Origin: Alistipes muris
Lineage (GTDB): Bacteria > Bacteroidota > Bacteroidia > Bacteroidales > Rikenellaceae
Length of the DNA: 64,000 nucleotides
NCBI RefSeq assembly: GCF_943193205.1
Contig: NZ_CALPDD010000007.1
Coordinates: 61,600-125,599, forward strand
Reading direction: 5' to 3'
In this document: positions 33,806 through 42,968 of the stretch, piece by piece
Layout: every line of letters starts with the position of its first letter
Position numbering within the stretch: position 1 is the first letter of the stretch
Notes under the pieces: generated by a model
The model's input: the letters and a program-made list of their open reading frames with translations, nothing else
The model's database searches: none
Told to the model about the DNA's origin: nothing
Program-made: the position numbers and the translations under genes

Positions 33806-36319
33806 ATGCGAGGACGATTGAAAACCTCTACGCTGGAGGCGAAGTTTCCGCTTCTGGCCGTCGAGCAGGACTGCATCCTGTCGAAAAACGCCGACCTCAC
33901 GGTGGCGTTCCGCGTTACGCTGCCCGAGCTGTTCACCGTCACGGGCGCCGAGTACGAGGCGCTCCATGCCGCGTGGCTCAAGGCGCTGAAGGTGCTGCCG
34001 CCCCATACCGTCGTGCACAAGCAGGACCGCTTCACCGAGGAGCGCTACGCGCTCTCCGACGACGGGCGCGAGCGGAGCTTCCTCGACCGCTCTTTCGAGT
34101 GGCACTTCAACGAGCGGCCCTACCTGAAGCATACGTGCTGCCTGTTCGTCACGATGACCACCCGGGAGCAGCTGCGGCGCCAAAGCGATTTCTCGACCCT
34201 GTGTCGGGGCGTTATGCTTCCGAAGTCGATGCGCGATGGGGATGCCGTCGCGCGCTTCATGGACGCCGTAGGACAGATGGAGCGCATCCTGAATGATTCG
34301 GGGCTGCTGACCCTCGAACGGCTCACGGCGGACGAGATCGTCGGCACGAAAGAGGACGCGGGGCTGCTGGCCCGCTACTTCGCGCTGTCGGACGAGCGGC
34401 AGGCGGCCGTCAGCGAGGACATCCGCCTCGATGCGGGCGAGATGCGCATCGGCGACAAGTATCTGTGCCTGCATACGCTCTCCGATCTGGACTATCTGCC
34501 GCAGACGGTCGCCACGGATGCGCGCTACGAGCGGCTCTCAACCGACCGGAGCGACTGCCGGCTTTCGTTCGCCGCGCCGGCGGGGCTGCTGCTCGGCTGC
34601 TCCCACCTCTACAACCAGTATATCTTCATCGAGGATTCGGACGAGGTGCTGCGGCAGTTGGAGGCCACGGCGCGCAACATGACTTCGCTGTCTGCCTACT
34701 CGCGCGCGAACGCCATCAACCGGGAGTGGATCGACCTCTACCTGAACGAGGCGCACTCGCAGGGATTGCAGGCCGTGCGCTGCCACTGCAACGTGGTGGC
34801 GTGGTCGGAAGACCGAGCGGAGCTGAAACGCATCCGCAACGAAGTCGGCGCGCAGTTGGCGATGATGGGCTGCACACCGCACCACAACACCGTCGACGTC
34901 CCGGTTCTGTTCTGGGCCGGCATCCCCGGCAACGAGGCCGACTTTCCCGCGGAGGAGACCTTCTACACCTTCCTCGACCACGCGCTGTGCTTCTTCTGCG
35001 AGGAGACCTCCTACCGTTCGTCGCTCTCGCCGTTCGGCATCCGCATGGTCGACCGCCTGTCGGGCATCCCGCTGCACCTGGACATCTCGGACCTTCCGAT
35101 GAAGCGGGGCATCATCACCAACCGCAACAAGTTCGTGCTGGGGCCGTCGGGCAGCGGCAAGTCGTTTTTTACCAACCACCTCGTTAGGCAGTACTACGAG
35201 CAGGGGGCGCATATCGTGCTCGTTGACACGGGCAACTCCTATCAGGGGCTGTGCAGCCTGATCCACCGCAGGACGAAGGGCGAGGACGGCGTTTACTTTA
35301 CATACACGGAGGATAACCCCATCGCATTCAATCCCTTCTACACGGAGGATGGGGTGTACGACATCGAAAAGCGGGAGTCGATCAAGACACTGATTCTGAC
35401 CCTGTGGAAGCGCGACGACGAAGCCCCGACGCGCTCGGAGGAGGTGGCGCTGTCGAATGCCGTGAACCTCTACCTTTCGAAGCTCAAGGCCGACCCGGGG
35501 ATCGCGCCGTCGTTCGATACGTTCTACGAGTTCGTCGGGAGCGATTACCGGAAGCTGCTCCGGCAGAAGCGCGTGCGGGAGAAGGATTTCGATCTGGAAA
35601 ACTTCCTGAACGTCCTCGAACCCTACTACCAGGACGGGGAGTACGGCTATCTGCTCAACTCGGCCAAGCAGTTAGACTTGTTGCAGAAGCGCTTCATCGT
35701 CTTCGAGTTGGACAACATCGCCGACAACAAGGTGCTCTATCCCGTGGTGACGATCATTATCATGGAGACCTTCATCAATAAGATGCGCCGATTGAAGGGC
35801 GTCCGCAAGGTGCTGCTGCTGGAGGAGGCGTGGAAGGCAATCGCCAAAGAGGGCATGGCCGGCTATGTGAAGTACCTCTTCAAGACCGTCCGCAAGTATT
35901 TTGGCGAGGCGGTGGTCGTCACGCAGGAGGTCGACGACATCATCTCGTCGCCCGTCGTCAAGGAGTCGATCATCAACAACGCCGACTGCAAGATCCTGCT
36001 GGACCAGCGCAAGTACGCCAACAAGTTCGACCAGATTCAGACGCTGCTGGGCCTGACCGAAAAGGAGAAGTCGCAGATTCTCTCCATCAACCTCTCGAAC
36101 GACCCCTCGCGCCGCTACAAGGAGGTGTGGATAGGTCTGGGCGGCGTGCAGTCGGCGGTCTACGCCACGGAGGTCTCGGCCGAAGAGTATCTGTGCTACA
36201 CGACCGAGGAGACGGAGAAGATGCAGGTCATGGCGCGTGCCGAGCAGCTGGGCGGCGACATCGAGGCGGCGATCCGGCAGTTGGCCCGCGAGCGTGAAAC
36301 CGACACCGTGCGACGATGA
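33806..36319 (+). CDS. traG: TraG, VirB4-type conjugation ATPase
   Basis: 837 aa. The N-terminal domain (1-400) is of the TraG/VirB4 kind. Walker A GPSGSGKSFF lies near residue 450, followed by HIVLVDTGNSYQGL, and the Walker B region is KVLLLEEAWKAIAKEGM. The ATPase powers pilus and channel assembly at the inner membrane. Its TGA overlaps the next ATG (ATGA). Full length, no frameshift. Confidence 0.93.
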   Translation: MRGRLKTSTLEAKFPLLAVEQDCILSKNADLTVAFRVTLPELFTVTGAEYEALHAAWLKALKVLPPHTVVHKQDRFTEERYALSDDGRERSFLDRSFEWHFNERPYLKHTCCLFVTMTTREQLRRQSDFSTLCRGVMLPKSMRDGDAVARFMDAVGQMERILNDSGLLTLERLTADEIVGTKEDAGLLARYFALSDERQAAVSEDIRLDAGEMRIGDKYLCLHTLSDLDYLPQTVATDARYERLSTDRSDCRLSFAAPAGLLLGCSHLYNQYIFIEDSDEVLRQLEATARNMTSLSAYSRANAINREWIDLYLNEAHSQGLQAVRCHCNVVAWSEDRAELKRIRNEVGAQLAMMGCTPHHNTVDVPVLFWAGIPGNEADFPAEETFYTFLDHALCFFCEETSYRSSLSPFGIRMVDRLSGIPLHLDISDLPMKRGIITNRNKFVLGPSGSGKSFFTNHLVRQYYEQGAHIVLVDTGNSYQGLCSLIHRRTKGEDGVYFTYTEDNPIAFNPFYTEDGVYDIEKRESIKTLILTLWKRDDEAPTRSEEVALSNAVNLYLSKLKADPGIAPSFDTFYEFVGSDYRKLLRQKRVREKDFDLENFLNVLEPYYQDGEYGYLLNSAKQLDLLQKRFIVFELDNIADNKVLYPVVTIIIMETFINKMRRLKGVRKVLLLEEAWKAIAKEGMAGYVKYLFKTVRKYFGEAVVVTQEVDDIISSPVVKESIINNADCKILLDQRKYANKFDQIQTLLGLTEKEKSQILSINLSNDPSRRYKEVWIGLGGVQSAVYATEVSAEEYLCYTTEETEKMQVMARAEQLGGDIEAAIRQLARERETDTVRR

Positions 36320-36675
36320 AGAAGCTGCTGAAGACCCTGACGGTCGCATTGGTGCTCATCGCCGCGCCCTTCGTCGTGTGGCGGCTGTGCGACGACCCCG
36401 AGCGGCGCAAGATCGAACCCCTCGTCGGGTGGTGGCGCGCCACGGCGCCCGACGGCGCGCTGCTGCGGATATTTCCGGCGGAGGAGGGCTACCGCATCAC
36501 CGTCCGGCGCCCGGACGGCCCGCGCCGCGGTCGAACCTACCGCCTGCGCTACGCGTTCTGCATCCACTACACGGACGATGCGGGAGCGCGCATAGATCTC
36601 TTTTACACCCCCGCGGCGGATGCCTTGCTGCTGATGCCGGGCGGGCGAACCTTTACCCGAATCACCGAAACCTGA
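36316..36675 (+). CDS. DUF3876-like transfer protein 1
   Basis: 119 aa. One N-terminal membrane helix (LKTLTVALVLIAAPFVVW), then a small beta-barrel-like domain: VGWWRATAPDGALLRIFP, YRITVRRPDGP, and a closing ALLLMPGGRTFTRI. The strand order resembles DUF3876 proteins of ICEs. It is coupled to traG by an ATGA overlap and stands where CTnDOT has traH. Confidence 0.6.
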   Translation: MKKLLKTLTVALVLIAAPFVVWRLCDDPERRKIEPLVGWWRATAPDGALLRIFPAEEGYRITVRRPDGPRRGRTYRLRYAFCIHYTDDAGARIDLFYTPAADALLLMPGGRTFTRITET

Positions 36676-36679
36676 AATC

Positions 36680-37105
36680 ATGAACGATAACAAAACCACC
36701 CCCGGCAGTGCCGTCGCGGCTCTGCAACGGGAGATCAAGACCCGCACGGAGGTCGTGCGAGCCATCGTCGACCTCGAAGAACAGCTCGACGTCGACCGCA
36801 TCTGCGGCTCGTGGCTCTCGACGGAGAACCGGTTCTCGGCCGTCATCCGGCGCCTCGGGTCCGGCATGTGGCGGGCCGTCGTCTACGACCACGCGCTCTG
36901 CTACAAGCGCGTGGTGCAGGAGGGCCTCGTGACCCTGCGCCGTCACCGGCTCTGGCTGGGCGCCGACGAGGGCAGCCGAATCGTCTACGACGCGGCGAGC
37001 GACACGCTCACGATCGGCTGCTACGGGCGCTTCGTCGCCGAAGATACGATTGCCGCGCCCGATGACGAGGCCATCCCGGTCGACGAGTATCCCTTCAACG
37101 AATAG
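36680..37105 (+). CDS. DUF3876-like transfer protein 2
   Basis: 141 aa, soluble. Helix at 10-35, then a domain with the same plan as the preceding protein (ICGSWLSTENRFSAVIRRL, WRAVVYDH, a final LTIGCYGRFV). The two neighbours may be an old tandem duplication, one with and one without a membrane anchor. Four bases after the previous stop and five before traI. Confidence 0.6.
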   Translation: MNDNKTTPGSAVAALQREIKTRTEVVRAIVDLEEQLDVDRICGSWLSTENRFSAVIRRLGSGMWRAVVYDHALCYKRVVQEGLVTLRRHRLWLGADEGSRIVYDAASDTLTIGCYGRFVAEDTIAAPDDEAIPVDEYPFNE

Positions 37106-37110
37106 AGACC

Positions 37111-37740
37111 ATGAACCGAAGAATCATTCCGCTGCTGGCCGTGCTGCTCGTCTGGGCAGGCGCGGCCCGCGCGCAGTGGGTCGTCTCGGACCCCTCGAAC
37201 CTCGCACAAGGTATCGTCAACTCCACCCAGCAGATCGCCGAGGCCGCCAAGAACGGGCAGACGATGTTGCAGAGTTTTCAGGAGACGGTCAAAATCTACG
37301 AGCAGTCGAAGAAGTACTACGACGCGCTGAAAGCCGTGAGCAACCTCGTTCGCAATGCCCGCAAGGTCCAGCGGTGCATCCTGCTCGTAGGCGAGATTTC
37401 CGATATCTACATGGACGGCTACCGCCGGATGCTCGCCGACGAGAACTTCTCGCCCGCGGAACTCGGCGCCATCGCCGTCGGATACGCCAAGATCATCGAG
37501 GACGCCGCGGGCGCCCTGCGCGAGTTGCAGGACATCGTGAACCCCACGGACCTGAGCCTCACGGACAAGGACCGCATCGACGTGGTGGAGCGGGTTTACG
37601 GCGTGCTGCGCGGACACCGCGACCTGGCGCGTTACTACACGCGCAAGCAGATTTCGATCTCCCTGCTGCGCTCGCGCGAGCGGGGCAACGTCGACCGCAT
37701 TCTCTCGCTCTACGGTACTGAAGAACAGCGCTACTGGTAA
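37111..37740 (+). CDS. traI: TraI, DUF4141 (VirB5-like) protein
   Basis: 209 aa. Signal peptide to about residue 22 (LLVWAGAARAQW), followed by WVVSDPSNLAQGIVNSTQQI, the typical DUF4141 opening, and long helices. VirB5-like proteins sit at the pilus tip or in the periplasm. The stop codon directly abuts the traJ ATG. Confidence 0.88.
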   Translation: MNRRIIPLLAVLLVWAGAARAQWVVSDPSNLAQGIVNSTQQIAEAAKNGQTMLQSFQETVKIYEQSKKYYDALKAVSNLVRNARKVQRCILLVGEISDIYMDGYRRMLADENFSPAELGAIAVGYAKIIEDAAGALRELQDIVNPTDLSLTDKDRIDVVERVYGVLRGHRDLARYYTRKQISISLLRSRERGNVDRILSLYGTEEQRYW

Positions 37741-38796
37741 ATGGTACAGATGCTTTCCGTGGCGGACAATCTACATCGGATTCTCCGCCTGCTCTACGAG
37801 GAGATGCTCGTGCTGTGCCAGCCGATGACCTCCGTAGCGTCGTCCATCGCCGGCATCGGGGCGCTGCTCTACATCGCCTACCGGGTCTGGCAGTCGCTGG
37901 CGGCGGCCGAACCCATCGACCTCTTTCCGCTGCTGCGGCCCTTCGCCATCGGGCTGTGCATCTTGTTCTTCCAGCCGCTGGTGCTTGGCACGCTCAACGG
38001 CATCCTCTCGCCGCTGGTGCAGGCCACGCATTCGCTCATGGTCGGACAGACGCTCGACATGGAGGCCTGGCAGAGACAGCGGCAAGACCTCGAAGCGCAG
38101 AGCCGCGACCGCTTTCCCGCCGACTCCTACTACGCCGAGGACGAGGAGATGGAGCGGCGGCTCGGCGAGCTGGGCATGGACGACGCGACGCAGACGACGC
38201 TCGACAACATGAACCGCGAGCGGTCGTCGTGGTCGGTAAAGGGGATGCTGCTGAAAGCCGTGGCATGGCTCCTGGAGCTGCTCTTCTCGGCCGCGGGGGT
38301 GATTCTCGACGTGCTGCGCACTTTCTATCTCATCGTCCTGTCGATCCTCGGACCGATCGCCTTCGCCATCTCGGTTTTCGACGGCTTCCAGAATACGCTG
38401 GTGCAGTGGATCTCGAAGTATATCTCCATCTATCTGTGGCTGCCTATCGCCGACCTCTTCTCGGCCATCATCGCACGCTTGCAGACGCTCGCCCTCAGGC
38501 ACGACGCCGAGCTGATGGCGCAGGATTACAGCTACTACTTCGATGCGAGCAACTCGATCTATCTGGTCTTCATGCTGGTCGGCATATGCGGTTTTTTCTG
38601 CATCCCCTCCATTTCCACATGGATCGTGCAGGCCAACGGTTTCTCGGCCTACAACAGAACCGTGGCGCAGTTCTCCTCCATCCTCAGCGGCGGCGCGGGA
38701 GCCGTGGCCGGCCGTGCGTGGGCCGGAACGAAAGAAGCGGCAGGCGCCGCAGGCAGCAGTCTGTCGAAAGCGGTGAAACTCATTCTTAAAAAATAG
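37741..38796 (+). CDS. traJ: TraJ, VirB6-like polytopic membrane protein
   Basis: 351 aa. About six to seven membrane helices (for example FPLLRPFAIGLCILFFQPLV, LDVLRTFYLIVLSILGPIAF and IYLVFMLVGICGFFCIPS) around an acidic loop at about 105-160. The C-terminus is Gly/Ala-rich with a basic end. TraJ forms part of the inner-membrane channel of CTn transfer machines. Confidence 0.88.
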   Translation: MVQMLSVADNLHRILRLLYEEMLVLCQPMTSVASSIAGIGALLYIAYRVWQSLAAAEPIDLFPLLRPFAIGLCILFFQPLVLGTLNGILSPLVQATHSLMVGQTLDMEAWQRQRQDLEAQSRDRFPADSYYAEDEEMERRLGELGMDDATQTTLDNMNRERSSWSVKGMLLKAVAWLLELLFSAAGVILDVLRTFYLIVLSILGPIAFAISVFDGFQNTLVQWISKYISIYLWLPIADLFSAIIARLQTLALRHDAELMAQDYSYYFDASNSIYLVFMLVGICGFFCIPSISTWIVQANGFSAYNRTVAQFSSILSGGAGAVAGRAWAGTKEAAGAAGSSLSKAVKLILKK

Positions 38797-38803
38797 ACCT
38801 CTT

Positions 38804-39427
38804 ATGGAATTCAAGTGTTTGAAAAACATCGAAACCTCGTTCCGGCAGCTGCGGCTCTACTGCTTCGTCTTCGCCGGCATCTGCGCCGCGGTGACGGTCG
38901 TGTCGGTCGTCCTCTCGTACCGCTTCGCCGAGCGGCAGCGGCAGAAGATCTATGTGCTGGACAACGGGCGCTCGCTCATGGTGGCCCTCTCGCAGGACCT
39001 GGCGCAGAACCGCCCCGTGGAGGCGCGCGAGCACGTGCGGCGCTTTCACGAGCTTTTCTTCACCCTCTCGCCCGACAAGGCGGCCATCGAATCCAACATC
39101 GGCCGCGCGCTGCTGATGGCCGACCGCAGCGCCTTGTCCTACTACAAGGTCTTACAGGAGAAAGGGTTCTTTAACCGACTGATTGCGGGCAACATCTCGC
39201 AGATGGTCAAGGTCGACAGCATCGTGTGCGACTTCGGCAAGTACCCCTACGACGTGAGGACCTACGCCCGGCAGCGCATCCTGCGCGAGAGCAACGTCAC
39301 CGAGCGGACGCTCATCACGACCTGCCGCCTGGTCAACACCGTGCGCTCGGACAACAACCCGCAAGGCTTCATGGTCGAGGAGCTGAACATCGTCGAGAAC
39401 CGCGACATCGCGACCTTCGACCGCTAA
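38804..39427 (+). CDS. traK: TraK, VirB8-like inner membrane protein
   Basis: 207 aa. Short cytoplasmic start, one helix (LYCFVFAGICAAVTVVSVVL), then a periplasmic domain with FHELFFTLSPDKAAIESNI and a C-terminal VMFVEELN-like strand (FMVEELNIVENRDIATF). VirB8-like scaffold. In CTnDOT a short traL follows; here traM begins 13 bp later with no room for it. Confidence 0.88.
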   Translation: MEFKCLKNIETSFRQLRLYCFVFAGICAAVTVVSVVLSYRFAERQRQKIYVLDNGRSLMVALSQDLAQNRPVEAREHVRRFHELFFTLSPDKAAIESNIGRALLMADRSALSYYKVLQEKGFFNRLIAGNISQMVKVDSIVCDFGKYPYDVRTYARQRILRESNVTERTLITTCRLVNTVRSDNNPQGFMVEELNIVENRDIATFDR

Positions 39428-39440
39428 AAAACGAATCGCA

Positions 39441-40622
39441 ATGGAAGAAGAAAAGAAGAACCCCGCCGCCGACTTCGAGCGGCAGCGCCGGCAGAAAGTC
39501 CTGCTCTTCTCGGCCGTGCTGGGCAGCCTGTTTCTGGTCGTCCTGTGGCTGATATTCCGTCCGACGCCCGCGCAGCAGGCGGAGGGCGCGGGCGGCATCA
39601 ACGTCACCGTGCCCGACGGCAAGGCGCAGGCCATCGAGGGCAGCAAGCAGAAAGCCGTGGAGCGGGTCCGCACGGAGGAGGCGCACAGCGCGCGTCTCTC
39701 GACGCTCGGCGACAACACCTTCTCGCTGCTCGACGACGGGCTGCAAGCCGCGGAGCAGCCTCCGGCCGACAATCCCGCACAGCGGGCCGAGGCGGCCAAC
39801 CGCGCCATGCAGGCGCAGGTGCAGGACTTCTACCGCGCGCCGCAGCGCAACGCCGAGGTCGACGCGCTCGAGGAGCAGGTCGCAGCCCTGCAAGCGCAGC
39901 TCGACGCCGAGCGGCGGCAGCCCGATGCGCTGGAGCTGGCCGAGCAGCAGTACCGGCTGGCACAGAAGTACCTCGGGGGCGGCGACGCGGCAGAGCCGGA
40001 GCCGAAAAAAGACAAGACCCGCAAGTCGGTCATGCGTCCCGTGCGTGATGGCGGGCTGCGGGCCTCGACGCTCGATCCCTCGTTCGACCTCTCGGCCGAG
40101 CGCAACGTCGGGTTCATCACGGCTGGCCGGGACGAGGCGCCGCGCGCCGCACCGACCGTCCGGGCCTGCATCGCCGAGACGCAGGTCGTGCGCGTGGGCG
40201 GCACCGTGCGGCTGCGGCTGTCGGAGCCTGTGCGCATCGACGGCATCGTCATACCGCGCAACACGCCGCTCTACGGGCAGGCGACCATCGACAACGCCCG
40301 GCTGCGGGTCGTCGTGTCGAGCATCGAATATGCGGGGCATATCTTCGCCGTGGAGGCTGTCGCCTACGACACGGACGGCCAGCCGGGGCTGAACGTCCCC
40401 AACTCGAAGGAGCGCGCGGCCATGAAGGAGGCGCTGGCCTCCATCGGCCAGACCGTCGGGACGAGCATCAACGTCACTCGCTCGGCCGGGCAGCAGATCG
40501 TCTCCGACCTCTCGCGCGGAGCCTTGCAGGCTTCGTCCCGCTACGTTGCCGAGAAGCTCAAAGAGATCAAGGTGACGCTCAAAGCCAACCACCAAGTGTT
40601 GTTACTATCCAAAGAACAATAA
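39441..40622 (+). CDS. traM: TraM, VirB10-like protein
   Basis: 393 aa. One membrane helix near 20-42, a long Gln/Ala/Glu-rich linker with coiled-coil character (VDALEEQVAALQAQLDAE), and a C-terminal beta domain (VRVGGTVRLRLSEPVRI, GIVIPRNTPLYGQATI) as in VirB10. It spans the envelope and links the inner and outer complexes. Confidence 0.88.
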   Translation: MEEEKKNPAADFERQRRQKVLLFSAVLGSLFLVVLWLIFRPTPAQQAEGAGGINVTVPDGKAQAIEGSKQKAVERVRTEEAHSARLSTLGDNTFSLLDDGLQAAEQPPADNPAQRAEAANRAMQAQVQDFYRAPQRNAEVDALEEQVAALQAQLDAERRQPDALELAEQQYRLAQKYLGGGDAAEPEPKKDKTRKSVMRPVRDGGLRASTLDPSFDLSAERNVGFITAGRDEAPRAAPTVRACIAETQVVRVGGTVRLRLSEPVRIDGIVIPRNTPLYGQATIDNARLRVVVSSIEYAGHIFAVEAVAYDTDGQPGLNVPNSKERAAMKEALASIGQTVGTSINVTRSAGQQIVSDLSRGALQASSRYVAEKLKEIKVTLKANHQVLLLSKEQ

Positions 40623-40625
40623 GCC

Positions 40626-41492
40626 ATGAAACGAACCCTCTTTTATCCGGCCCTGCTGACGGGGCTGGTCATCGTGCAGAGCGCCGCGGCCGCCATCGAG
40701 CGCGACACCCCGCAGCCGATTCGGCCCGTTCGGATCGAGGTCGGCTACACCAAGACCGTACATCTGCTCTTCCCCGCACCCGTGACCTACATCGACATCG
40801 GCTCGATGGACCTCCTCGCCGGCAAGGCTGACGGAGCCGAGAACGTCGTGCGCGTGAAGGCCGCAGTGCGGGACTTCGCCACCGAAACGAACCTCACCGT
40901 CATCACCGAAGACGGAGGCTTCTACACCTTCGATGCGTGCTATGCCGAGAATCCGGCCGTCTCGACGCTCGAAATCCCGGCATCCGACCCCTCGGCCGCA
41001 AACGAGGCTTCGGCCGAAGGACGGGTGCTGTTGCAGGAAGTCGGGCGCGAGAAGCCCGCGACGGTGAAACGGATGCTGTCGGACATCTACCGGCAGAACC
41101 GGCAGGACCTGAAAGGCATCCGCTCCAAAAAATACGGCATCGAGGTCGAGGTGCGCGGCATCTACATCTCCGGCGACGTGATCTACGTCCACACGCAGAT
41201 TCGCAACGAGACGAACATTTCGTTCGAGGTGGACTGTCGCCGATTCGTCGTCGCTGACCGCAAGCTGGCCAAGCGCACGGCGCAGCAGCGGCAGCCGTTC
41301 GACATCATCCGGGCCTGCAACGATCCGGCAATCGTCCGGGGGCGCCAGCAGCAGCGGGCGGTCTTCGCCCTGCCGAAGCTGACCCTTTCGGCCGACAAGG
41401 TCCTGCTGCTCGAAATCGTCGAGAGGAATGGCGCACGGCATCAGACCGTCGAGATCGGCGCAAAAGAACTATTGACGGCGAAAGTGTTGTAA
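40626..41492 (+). CDS. traN: TraN, VirB9-like protein
   Basis: 288 aa. Signal peptide to about residue 22, then RPVRIEVGYTKTVHLLFPAP, the TraN/VirB9 opening, and beta-strand segments to the end. It is the last transfer gene: a terminator follows 8 bp after the stop. TraO, TraP and TraQ, which follow TraN in CTnDOT, were not found in the window. Confidence 0.88.
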   Translation: MKRTLFYPALLTGLVIVQSAAAAIERDTPQPIRPVRIEVGYTKTVHLLFPAPVTYIDIGSMDLLAGKADGAENVVRVKAAVRDFATETNLTVITEDGGFYTFDACYAENPAVSTLEIPASDPSAANEASAEGRVLLQEVGREKPATVKRMLSDIYRQNRQDLKGIRSKKYGIEVEVRGIYISGDVIYVHTQIRNETNISFEVDCRRFVVADRKLAKRTAQQRQPFDIIRACNDPAIVRGRQQQRAVFALPKLTLSADKVLLLEIVERNGARHQTVEIGAKELLTAKVL

Positions 41493-41500
41493 TAGTTCTG

Positions 41501-41531
41501 ACGACCTAATTTGTATATTAGGTCGTTTTTT
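41501..41531 (+). terminator. Intrinsic terminator closing the tra operon
   Basis: ACGACCTAAT and ATTAGGTCGT form a perfect 10-bp stem around TTGTAT, followed by TTTTT. Confidence 0.9.
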
Positions 41532-41563
41532 CATATTTTTGAAAAACTTTTCATACTCAAACA

Positions 41564-42253
41564 ATGATGAAAGACATTTTCAATAAAGAATCGTATTTTA
41601 CAGAATTTTCCAAATGGAACAGTGGTTCTAAAGTGGATTCATTTCCTAATGATAAACTTTGCGAGATTGCTCTTGCAACAAGGAATTTTGAAATCGAGCT
41701 GTATTGGAAACGAACGACATATTATTGGGCATTTTGTGCTGCAATAATTGCTGCATTTGCTTTGGTATATACTAAATCTGATGCCTCTCTTGCAACATTT
41801 ACCATATTAGCTGTTCTTGCAATGTGTGGAACTATATTTTCGTTAGGATGGTATCTTGCAAATCGAGGAAGTAAATATTGGCAGGAAAACTGGGAAGACC
41901 ATATTGGAATACTTATAAATGAACATTATGGACCCATATTTAAGATATTAAAATATCCCAATCAAATTAAGATTTGGGGGTTGGGAGGCTATCCGTTTTC
42001 CGTATCCAAAATTAATCAAATTACAAGCGGCACAATGACATTTGTTTGGATAGTACTATTTATATTCTCATTGTGTAAAATATGCGATTGTAAGTTTTTA
42101 TGGCTTAAAGACCATCCTGCCGTTATCGTAATATCATTTATTATCTTGTTATTAGCTATAACTATAGTTTTATTTCGCCAAGCCGAATCAGGACATTGGA
42201 AAGCGTATTCAAAGCAAAAAGAGAAAAAGCCTCTTTTTTATAAATATGAATAA
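41564..42253 (+). CDS. Four-helix membrane protein, RipA-like, low-GC cargo
   Basis: 229 aa. Two helix pairs (TTYYWAFCAAIIAAFALVY with FTILAVLAMCGTIFSLGWYL, then TMTFVWIVLFIFSLCKI with HPAVIVISFIILLLAI) surround a cytoplasmic stretch NRGSKYWQENWEDHI. That motif occurs in a widespread family of small membrane proteins that includes those annotated as RipA-like. Function is uncertain; a stress or defence role is possible. The gene is strongly AT-rich against a GC-rich backbone and sits alone between two terminators, so it is recent cargo. Confidence 0.6.
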   Translation: MMKDIFNKESYFTEFSKWNSGSKVDSFPNDKLCEIALATRNFEIELYWKRTTYYWAFCAAIIAAFALVYTKSDASLATFTILAVLAMCGTIFSLGWYLANRGSKYWQENWEDHIGILINEHYGPIFKILKYPNQIKIWGLGGYPFSVSKINQITSGTMTFVWIVLFIFSLCKICDCKFLWLKDHPAVIVISFIILLLAITIVLFRQAESGHWKAYSKQKEKKPLFYKYE

Positions 42254-42295
42254 ATGGATAAGTCCCGCTTTTTAGGCGGGACTTATCCATTTATT
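42249..42295. terminator. Bidirectional terminator with 20-bp perfect stem
   Basis: AATAAATGGATAAGTCCCGC (42249-42268) is an exact inverted repeat of 42276-42295 around a 7-nt loop. It lies between convergent genes and overlaps both coding ends. Confidence 0.9.
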
Positions 42296-42564
42296 GAAGT
42301 TCCGATCTAAACTCGGGCGAAGGTTTGAACGTGGGCACGTCGTGCGCCGGGACGATCAGTGTCGTATTCTTAGTGATATTATGGACCGTCTTCTCGGCAC
42401 GGTGCTTCAGAAAGAACGTTCCGAGGCGACGCAAGTAGACATTCTCGCCGGCGACCAGCGACGTGCGCACCTGCTCCATGAACTCCTCCACGACGGCTGC
42501 GACCGTCACGCCCTCAATGCCGGGTAGTCTTGGCCACCTCTTTTACAATTTCCTGCTTTGTCAT
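42291..42564 (-). pseudogene. HU-family DNA-binding protein with a frameshift
   Basis: From ATG 42564 the frame reads MTKQEIVKEVAKTTRH and stops. From 42509 a second frame continues TVAAVVEEFMEQVRTSLVAG and on to PEFRSELQ, the usual HU/IHF body (FFLKHRAEKT, PAHDVPTFKPS). Removing one base from the GGG run at 42522-42524 restores KTTGIEGVTVAAV and an ORF of about 90 aa, normal for this ICE HU class. Either a real inactivating insertion or a sequencing error. Intact, it would bend DNA for recombination or transfer. Confidence 0.8.
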
Positions 42565-42630
42565 CGTCGGATCATTTTTTCGATACAAAAATATGGAAAC
42601 TGCCGCTAATTTGCAATCTCCGCACCGCTG

Positions 42631-42921
42631 TTACGTATGCGTCTGCCAGCGGTCCTCGCGGTTCATGGTGTAGCACCCCGACCGGTCGGGCATGCCGTGG
42701 TAGACCAGCCCACCGACGATACCCAGCGTGCCGTCTGGGTAACGCTGTTTGAACAGAACCGAATAAGGGGCGAAGTCCCTGTACAATTCGATTTCGCAGG
42801 GCCGGCGGGAGTTTTGCTCCCATGATTTCAGTTTGGCCAGACACGCTTGCAGGGATTCATCCCCAAGTTCTTTTGCATAACGCACTACCTCGTCGTAGTG
42901 TTCCTGACACATGATTTTCAT
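42631..42921 (-). CDS. DUF4120-like ICE protein
   Basis: 96 aa from the ATG at 42921; the longer upstream frame only shadows the next gene. MKIMCQEHYDEVVRYAKEL, then CEIELYRDFAPYSVLFKQRY and GIVGGLVYHGMPDRSG, match what I recall of DUF4120, small proteins confined to Bacteroidetes mobile elements. Function unknown. 47 bp separate it from the upstream gene's stop. Confidence 0.8.
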   Translation of the reverse strand: MKIMCQEHYDEVVRYAKELGDESLQACLAKLKSWEQNSRRPCEIELYRDFAPYSVLFKQRYPDGTLGIVGGLVYHGMPDRSGCYTMNREDRWQTHT

Positions 42922-42968
42922 AATGAGATAATTCGGGTTTTGGAATGATGGTATTCGGCAGATAGCCT

